64,000 bases of DNA from Pseudomonas silvicola (GTDB lineage: Bacteria > Pseudomonadota > Gammaproteobacteria > Pseudomonadales > Pseudomonadaceae). This document shows, piece by piece, positions 59,392 to 64,000 of the stretch (its first letter is position 1; every line of letters starts with the position of its first letter). Both the position numbers and the translations under genes were made by a program. The DNA lies in NCBI RefSeq assembly GCF_026651855.1, contig NZ_CP093280.1:1342001-1406000 (forward strand), read 5' to 3'. The notes beneath the pieces are model-generated. The model was not told the DNA's origin, did not search any database, and was given only the letters and a program-made list of their open reading frames with translations.

Positions 59392-60063
59392 TCAGCCTGA
59401 CGTATGAGCGATGGCGAGCTTGTAAAAGGTCACCGTGCCGCCTTCGCTGGTATCGCCGGTGTTGTCCTGGGTATACACCCCTGCCTTGAAGTACAGCTGC
59501 GACGCCTTCCAGGTGGCACTGATCTGGTCCGCCCACTGGTAGCCTGCGGAGTCGACGCTGAGCGTGCCCCCCGGGCTGAGATGAATCAGGTAGTTGAACT
59601 GCTGCCCCAGCGGCACGCCGGTGGCCACCTGAATCACCGTGGGCTCGTCGTCATCCAGGTGGTAGCGCACCTTGGCGACTATGTTGCCGGTCTGGGTCTT
59701 GGTCTTGTACTGGTACTCGACCTTGAGCAGTGGCTGGTTGCTGCCGTACACGTGGATCTGGCCAATCACCACCTTGCCCGACGAGGGTACCTGGTCGACG
59801 CTGAGTGTCGCGCGCAGGGTATTGTCGGCGGCGCCGTACAGCCAGTTGCGCACCGAGCCGTCGGCATTGGCCTCGCGCAGTTCGCAACGGGGGTAGATGG
59901 CGCTTTCGGTCACGGTGCCGGTGACGGGTGCCCAGAAAAACAGGGTGCCGGTGTCGGAATGGAAATACTTGTCCTTGAAGCCGGACACCAGGGTTGGGGT
60001 GCTGATGGTCTGCGCCGGTGTGCCTTCCGGGACACTCAGCATCCAGGTCGATAGGTCGATCAT
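59392..60063 (-). CDS. Polysaccharide lyase family 7 (alginate lyase), no signal peptide
   Basis: A 223-residue beta-jelly-roll lyase. The three PL7 conserved regions are visible: RCELREA (residues about 60-66), the catalytic QIHVYG (QIH) and YFKAGVYTQDN near the C-terminus. It should cleave alginate by beta-elimination. The start MIDLSTWMLSVPEGTPAQ at 60063 carries no signal peptide, so it may stay in the cytoplasm, be released by lysis or use another export route. An upstream ATG near 60084 is possible but gives no better signal. It is convergent with the PI-PLC-like gene. Confidence 0.88.
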   Translation of the reverse strand: MIDLSTWMLSVPEGTPAQTISTPTLVSGFKDKYFHSDTGTLFFWAPVTGTVTESAIYPRCELREANADGSVRNWLYGAADNTLRATLSVDQVPSSGKVVIGQIHVYGSNQPLLKVEYQYKTKTQTGNIVAKVRYHLDDDEPTVIQVATGVPLGQQFNYLIHLSPGGTLSVDSAGYQWADQISATWKASQLYFKAGVYTQDNTGDTSEGGTVTFYKLAIAHTSG

Positions 60064-60398
60064 GATAATAGCCTTCCATTTCATCGCGGCGGTCGACTGC
60101 CGAGAAACCAACCCGGCCGCTTCAGCTCGGGATTGAGAGGGCGCTCTTTATAGAGTCTTGAAAATAGTTTGTTAATGATGGCTAGTCGACAACTTGGCGC
60201 CAACCTTACGTCGAATTCCCTGCAGCCCTTTATTTACTGGGGCTGCGGGAACTTACCGTTAGTCGGGTAAGTCTGTATTGGCAAGGTACTGGCACGTCCG
60301 CTGCTCCCGCTCTCTTGGATCCTTGTCTAGAGTAAGGAGCAATCTGTATCCGGTTTATGTCTGAACGCCGGTGCCAAACGTCTCGATGAGAAGCATGC
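60064..60398. other. Regulatory region between alginate lyase gene and cfcR
   Basis: A 335-base gene-free region carrying divergent promoters. Two hairpins stand side by side: CCTGCAGCCC with GGGCTGCGGG (about 60218-60249, one G-U pair) and ACTTACC with GGTAAGT (60251-60257 and 60266-60272). The last 60 bases before cfcR are AT-richer. No sigma-factor sites are assigned with confidence. Confidence 0.6.
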
Positions 60399-62519
60399 AT
60401 GGAATGCGCGCAATCCCAGCCTAACGACGGCGGCTCGACGCTGCTGGTCGTTGATGATTATCCGGAAAACCTGATCAGCATGCGGGCTTTGCTCGAGCGT
60501 CAGGACTGGAAGGTGGTGACGGCGGCATCCGGGGTGGAAGCCTTGAGCATGTTGCTGGAGCACGAAGTCGACCTGGTCCTGCTTGATGTGCAGATGCCAG
60601 GCATGGACGGTTTCGAGGTGGCGCGCCTGATGCGTGGCAGCCAGCGTACGCGCTTGACCCCGATCATCTTCCTGACCGCCAACGAACAGAACCAGGCCTC
60701 CGTGCTCAAGGGCTACGCCAATGGCGCGGTCGACTACCTGTTCAAGCCATTCGACCCGCAGATACTGCGCCCCAAGGTCCAGGCCCTGCTGGAGCAGCAG
60801 CGCAACCGCCGCGACCTGCAGCGCCTGAGCCGCGACCTGGAAACGGCCCGCGCCTTCAATGCCTCGGTACTGGAAAACGCAGCCGAAGGTATTCTGGTCA
60901 TCGATGAGAAAGGCCGGATCAGTTTCGCCAACCCAGCCATCTCGCGATTGCTCAACGCTTCGGTGGCCGAACTGACGGGGGCTGACCTGCTCAAGTTTGT
61001 CGCCAAGCCCGCCGTCACCCAATGGCAGGATTCGGAGTTTTACCGCGCTTACACCAACCGCGAGACCTTTCGGGTTCACGATGCCGTGCTGTGCACGGTG
61101 TCCGGCCAGCAGCTGCCGGCAGCCCTGTCCTGCGCACCGCTGCCCGGCGAGCAGCACGCCATGGTCGTCACGGTGCTGGACATGTCCGTGGTGCGCAACC
61201 TGCACCAGCAACTCGAATACCAGGCGGTGACCGACCCGCTGACCGGCCTGCTCAACCGCCGTGGTTTCTACCAGACCGTGGAAAGCGCCCTGGTGCGCAA
61301 CGAGCGCTCGGACAAATCCCAGGCGTTGCTCTACCTGGACCTGGATGGGTTCAAGCGCATCAACGATATCCATGGCCATGACGCCGGCGACCGGGTGTTG
61401 CGCTGGGTAGCCGAGCAGCTCAAGGATTGCCTGCGCTCTTACGACATCGTGGCGCGCATGGGCGGTGATGAATTCACGGCGTTGCTCGACACCCTGGAAT
61501 ACCCGGAGCAGGCGGCCAAGGTCGCGGAGAAGCTGATCGATCGGGTTTCCATGTGCCAACAGGTCGATGGCCTGGACGTGACCCTGGGTGTCAGCATCGG
61601 CATTGCCACCTACCCTGAATGCGGGTCCAACCTGGACAGCCTGCTGCGCGCCGCCGACATCGCCATGTATGCGGCCAAACAGGCTGGGCGCCAGCAATAC
61701 CGTTATTACGACCAGGACATGAACGGCCGCGCGCGTTCGCGCCTCATGCTGGAAGACAGCGTCAGCAGCGCTATCGAAAAGAAAGACTTCACCCTGGTCT
61801 ACCAGCCCCAGGTGGCCATCGCCGATGGCCGCCTGCGCGGTTTCGAGGCCCTGTTGCGCTGGCGTCACCCCAGTGTCGGCGACGTGCCGCCCGGCCTGTT
61901 CATTCCCTTGCTGGAAGAAGCCCGCTTGATCAGCCGTCTCACCAGCTGGATCTACCAGCAGGGCGCCGCCCAGCGCCACGCCTGGCGGGACAGCTTCGAC
62001 GAGCAGCTTATTCTGAGCATCAGCCTGAGCAACGCCCAGTTTGCCATGCCCAACCTTGTGCCGGAGCTGCAGCGCGCCATTGCCATGAATGGCCTGCAGG
62101 CCCAGCAACTGGAAGTGGAAGTGGTGGAAACCTCGCTGATGCACAATCAGGAGGAGGCGCTGCGTCAGTTGCACGAACTGCACAACCTGGGCGTGCGGGT
62201 AGCACTGGATGATTTCGGCACGGGCCACTGTTCGCTCAAGCTGCTGCGCGACTTGCCCATCGATACCCTCAAGCTCGACCGCCACCTGGTGGCACACCTG
62301 CCCGAATCCAGCCGCGACGCGGCGCTGGCGCGCAATGTCATCGAGCTGTGCCAGGACTTCGACATCACCGTGATTGCCGAAGGGGTCGAAACTCGCGAGC
62401 AATATCAGTGGCTGCAAGCCAACGGCTGCGAGCTGGCCCAGGGCTTCATCGTTGCCAAGCCACTGACATCCGAGGATGCCACCGGTTTCCCCAGGTACTT
62501 CGATTGGGCATCAGTGTAG
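60399..62519 (+). CDS. cfcR: REC-PAS-GGDEF-EAL response regulator (CfcR type)
   Basis: A 706-residue c-di-GMP regulator. Its receiver has phosphoacceptor Asp63 (LVLLDVQMP). A PAS domain spans about 145-270. GGDEF is intact at residues 355-359, with an RxxD inhibitory site (RSYD) five residues before it. The EAL domain has Glu486 (FEALLRW), DDFGTG and AEGVETREQ, but Ser542 replaces the Mg-binding Asn (LSISLSNAQF). The layout and locus beside fba match P. putida CfcR, a multifunctional diguanylate cyclase under RpoS and Rsm control. A CATGGA Rsm-like motif overlaps the start codon. Confidence 0.88.
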   Translation: MECAQSQPNDGGSTLLVVDDYPENLISMRALLERQDWKVVTAASGVEALSMLLEHEVDLVLLDVQMPGMDGFEVARLMRGSQRTRLTPIIFLTANEQNQASVLKGYANGAVDYLFKPFDPQILRPKVQALLEQQRNRRDLQRLSRDLETARAFNASVLENAAEGILVIDEKGRISFANPAISRLLNASVAELTGADLLKFVAKPAVTQWQDSEFYRAYTNRETFRVHDAVLCTVSGQQLPAALSCAPLPGEQHAMVVTVLDMSVVRNLHQQLEYQAVTDPLTGLLNRRGFYQTVESALVRNERSDKSQALLYLDLDGFKRINDIHGHDAGDRVLRWVAEQLKDCLRSYDIVARMGGDEFTALLDTLEYPEQAAKVAEKLIDRVSMCQQVDGLDVTLGVSIGIATYPECGSNLDSLLRAADIAMYAAKQAGRQQYRYYDQDMNGRARSRLMLEDSVSSAIEKKDFTLVYQPQVAIADGRLRGFEALLRWRHPSVGDVPPGLFIPLLEEARLISRLTSWIYQQGAAQRHAWRDSFDEQLILSISLSNAQFAMPNLVPELQRAIAMNGLQAQQLEVEVVETSLMHNQEEALRQLHELHNLGVRVALDDFGTGHCSLKLLRDLPIDTLKLDRHLVAHLPESSRDAALARNVIELCQDFDITVIAEGVETREQYQWLQANGCELAQGFIVAKPLTSEDATGFPRYFDWASV

Positions 62520-62567
62520 CCACGCAATTGGGTACACTGGTGGCCGATCTCACTGTGCAGCACCACC

Positions 62568-63062
62568 ATGACTCCGCTCAAATACCTCCAGGCCTACCCC
62601 GCGCACCTGCAAGAGCAGGTGCGCAAGTTGCTGGCTGAAGGCCGCCTGGGCGAATACTTGCATCAGCGCTACCCCGGCCGGCATGACGTGCAGAGCGACA
62701 AGGCGCTTTACAGCTACGCGCTGGAGCTCAAGCAGGAGCACTTGCGCAATGCGCCGAACCTGGACAAGGTACTTTATGACAACCGCCTGGACCTGACCCA
62801 TCGGGCTCTGGGGCTGCATACTGCTGTGTCACGGGTGCAGGGCGGCAAGCTCAAGGCCAAGAAGGAGATACGCATTGCCTCGTTGTTCAAGGAGGCCGCG
62901 CCGCAATTTCTGCGGATGATCGTGGTGCACGAGCTGGCACACTTCAAGGAATCCGATCACAACAAGGCGTTCTACAAGCTCTGCGAACATATGCAGCCGG
63001 GTTACCATCAACTGGAATTCGACCTGCGCATTTACCTGACCTGGCGCGACCTGCCGCAATGA
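62568..63062 (+). CDS. YgjP-like zinc metallopeptidase-domain protein
   Basis: A 164-residue soluble protein of the YgjP/DUF45 (M48-like) family. Its HELAH zinc motif is at residues 121-125 (MIVVHELAHFKESDH), with a further His and acidic residue downstream. The YgjP family is a proposed metal-dependent hydrolase, and no substrate is established. It lies 48 bases after cfcR and 18 before the winged-helix gene, all on the same strand. Confidence 0.85.
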   Translation: MTPLKYLQAYPAHLQEQVRKLLAEGRLGEYLHQRYPGRHDVQSDKALYSYALELKQEHLRNAPNLDKVLYDNRLDLTHRALGLHTAVSRVQGGKLKAKKEIRIASLFKEAAPQFLRMIVVHELAHFKESDHNKAFYKLCEHMQPGYHQLEFDLRIYLTWRDLPQ

Positions 63063-63080
63063 CCGACCAAGGATAGTTCG

Positions 63081-63377
63081 ATGGATGTCAGCAAGACCAA
63101 GACCAGTTTCTACCGCCGCCTGTACGTGGCATGGCTGATCGACAGCGGCACCGCCAGCAGCGTGCCGGCCATCACCGAAGTGACCGGCATGCCCCGGCGC
63201 ACTGCTCAGGACACCTTGCTGGCACTGGCCGACCTGGACATCGTCTGCGAGTTCGAACAGGGCGAAGGCGAGCGCAACCACATCGGCCAGTACCTGATTC
63301 GCGACTGGGGCGCCATCGACAAGGCCTGGATCGGCCGCAACCTTTCGACCATCAAGGCTACCCTCGGCTACCCCTGA
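63081..63377 (+). CDS. Small winged helix-turn-helix protein
   Basis: A 98-residue protein whose middle part reads as a helix-turn-helix: SVPAITEVTGMPRRTAQDTL (residues 27-46), followed by the wing-like CEFEQGEGERNHIGQYLIRD. It is probably a DNA-binding protein of the YfeC-like winged-helix type. No effector domain is present. It follows the metallopeptidase-like gene by 18 bases. Confidence 0.8.
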   Translation: MDVSKTKTSFYRRLYVAWLIDSGTASSVPAITEVTGMPRRTAQDTLLALADLDIVCEFEQGEGERNHIGQYLIRDWGAIDKAWIGRNLSTIKATLGYP

Positions 63378-63413
63378 CCCCGCCAATGCGCCCTCATGTG
63401 GGGCCGGGCATGC

Positions 63414-63878
63414 TCAGGCGAGGGGGGGCAATCGGCGCATGCCGATATGGGGAATGCCGTCTTCCAGGTATTGCTCACCCTGCGCCACAAACCCGTACCG
63501 CCCGTAGTATCCCTGCAAATGAGACTGGGCTGACAGATAGATCGGCACCTGCGGCCACAGTTTGTCCGCGTGCCACAGTCCCTGCTCCAGCAACGCATTC
63601 CCCAACCCCTTGCCTCGCGCGAACGGCGCGGTCACCACGCGACCGATGACCACATCGCCGTCGTGGGCCGCTGGGTCCAGCAGGCGCAGGTAGGCCGCCA
63701 ATTGGTTGCCTTGCCAGCCCATCAGGTGGCAGGTGTCGCCTTCCAGGTCCTGCCCGTCGACTTCCTGGTACGGGCATTGCTGCTCGACCACGAAAACTTC
63801 GGTTCGCAGTTGAAGAATCCGGTAGAGCTGGTCGATACCTAAATCAGCGTGGTGTTTGCAGACCCAGTCGAGGGACAT
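63414..63878 (-). CDS. elaA: ElaA-like GNAT N-acetyltransferase
   Basis: A 154-residue GNAT protein. The start MSLDWVCKHHADLGIDQLYR is at 63878, with the family block LRTEVFVVEQQCPYQEVDG (residues about 24-42) and the acetyl-CoA loop VVTAPFARGKGLGNALLEQG. It acetylates an unknown substrate. It is convergent with the winged-helix gene. The longer upstream frame to 63989 adds unrelated residues. Confidence 0.9.
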   Translation of the reverse strand: MSLDWVCKHHADLGIDQLYRILQLRTEVFVVEQQCPYQEVDGQDLEGDTCHLMGWQGNQLAAYLRLLDPAAHDGDVVIGRVVTAPFARGKGLGNALLEQGLWHADKLWPQVPIYLSAQSHLQGYYGRYGFVAQGEQYLEDGIPHIGMRRLPPLA

Positions 63879-64000
63879 GTGTGCTCCTGAGAATAAAGGC
63901 CGGTTGCCTACCGCCATCATAGTGACAGACACGGTTGATGTTGAGCTAAGGTTAGAATCGGGATGTTGAACGCAAGGCTTGACCAACACGCCGGGCCAGG
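63879..64000. other. End of window, no gene recognised
   Basis: About 120 bases upstream of elaA, containing its promoter region. No start of a further gene can be supported. Confidence 0.4.

Noticed and set aside
60327..62417. A 696-residue frame on the minus strand opposite cfcR
   Set aside because: High-GC antisense shadow: it lies almost wholly under a gene with complete REC, PAS, GGDEF and EAL motifs, and its translation has no domain, signal or family pattern.

Overview
The window is a GC-rich, densely coded bacterial chromosome segment whose gene content and order match Pseudomonas, most likely the P. putida group. Markers for this are the pyrR-pyrB-pyrC'/ruvX/algH/tonB3/gshB/pilGHIJ-chpA block, metX-metW next to proC and pilT-pilU, an mdc/mad malonate cluster, an SAH riboswitch before ahcY, the tktA-epd-pgk-fba glycolytic cluster beside metK, and a REC-PAS-GGDEF-EAL regulator matching CfcR. 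Nearly all of it reads as vertically inherited core genome with small accessory inserts. No tRNA, rRNA, CRISPR array, prophage or intact insertion sequence was seen.

Layout. 0-4.4 kb (minus strand): truncated DUF4426 gene, metW, metX, yggT, proC, yggS. 4.4-6.7 kb: pilT and pilU, the pilus retraction ATPases. 6.7-8.0 kb: an NlpC/P60 peptidase and a TM2 membrane protein. 8.2-14.1 kb (minus): pyrC', pyrB, pyrR, ruvX, algH, tonB3, gshB. 14.3-24.1 kb (plus): pilG, pilH, pilI, pilJ, chpA, chpC, the Chp chemosensory system of twitching motility, without pilK or chpB. 24.4-31.7 kb: malonate decarboxylase and uptake genes mdcA-mdcB-mdcC-mdcDE-mdcG-mdcH-madL-madM, with the LysR regulator mdcR convergent. 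32.7-41.0 kb: trhA, rsmE, bioA, cytochrome b561, yceI, rhlE, a periplasmic binding protein and a glycosyltransferase-like orphan. 41.1-43.7 kb: ahcY-metF under an SAH riboswitch. 43.9-49.2 kb: thioesterase, antiporter, MAPEG protein, haem lipoprotein, DUF1090 protein, ligB and a small secreted protein. 49.3-51.6 kb: an ArsR-methyltransferase gene with metK. 51.8-58.0 kb: tktA, epd, pgk, two small lipoprotein genes and fba. 58.2-60.1 kb: an accessory pair, a PI-PLC-like protein and a PL7 alginate lyase. 60.4-63.9 kb: cfcR, a YgjP-type metallopeptidase, a winged-helix protein and elaA.

Themes. Methionine/SAM metabolism appears in three places (metXW, ahcY-metF, metK), and two of them carry visible control elements: an SAH riboswitch, and a perfect 26-bp palindrome beside an ArsR-methyltransferase fusion. 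Surface motility is represented by pilTU, the Chp system and tonB3. The most unusual observation is that malonate decarboxylase beta and gamma subunits form a single reading frame whose junction is encoded by a fragment of the genome's own REP-like repeat; other copies of that repeat lie just upstream of the operon.
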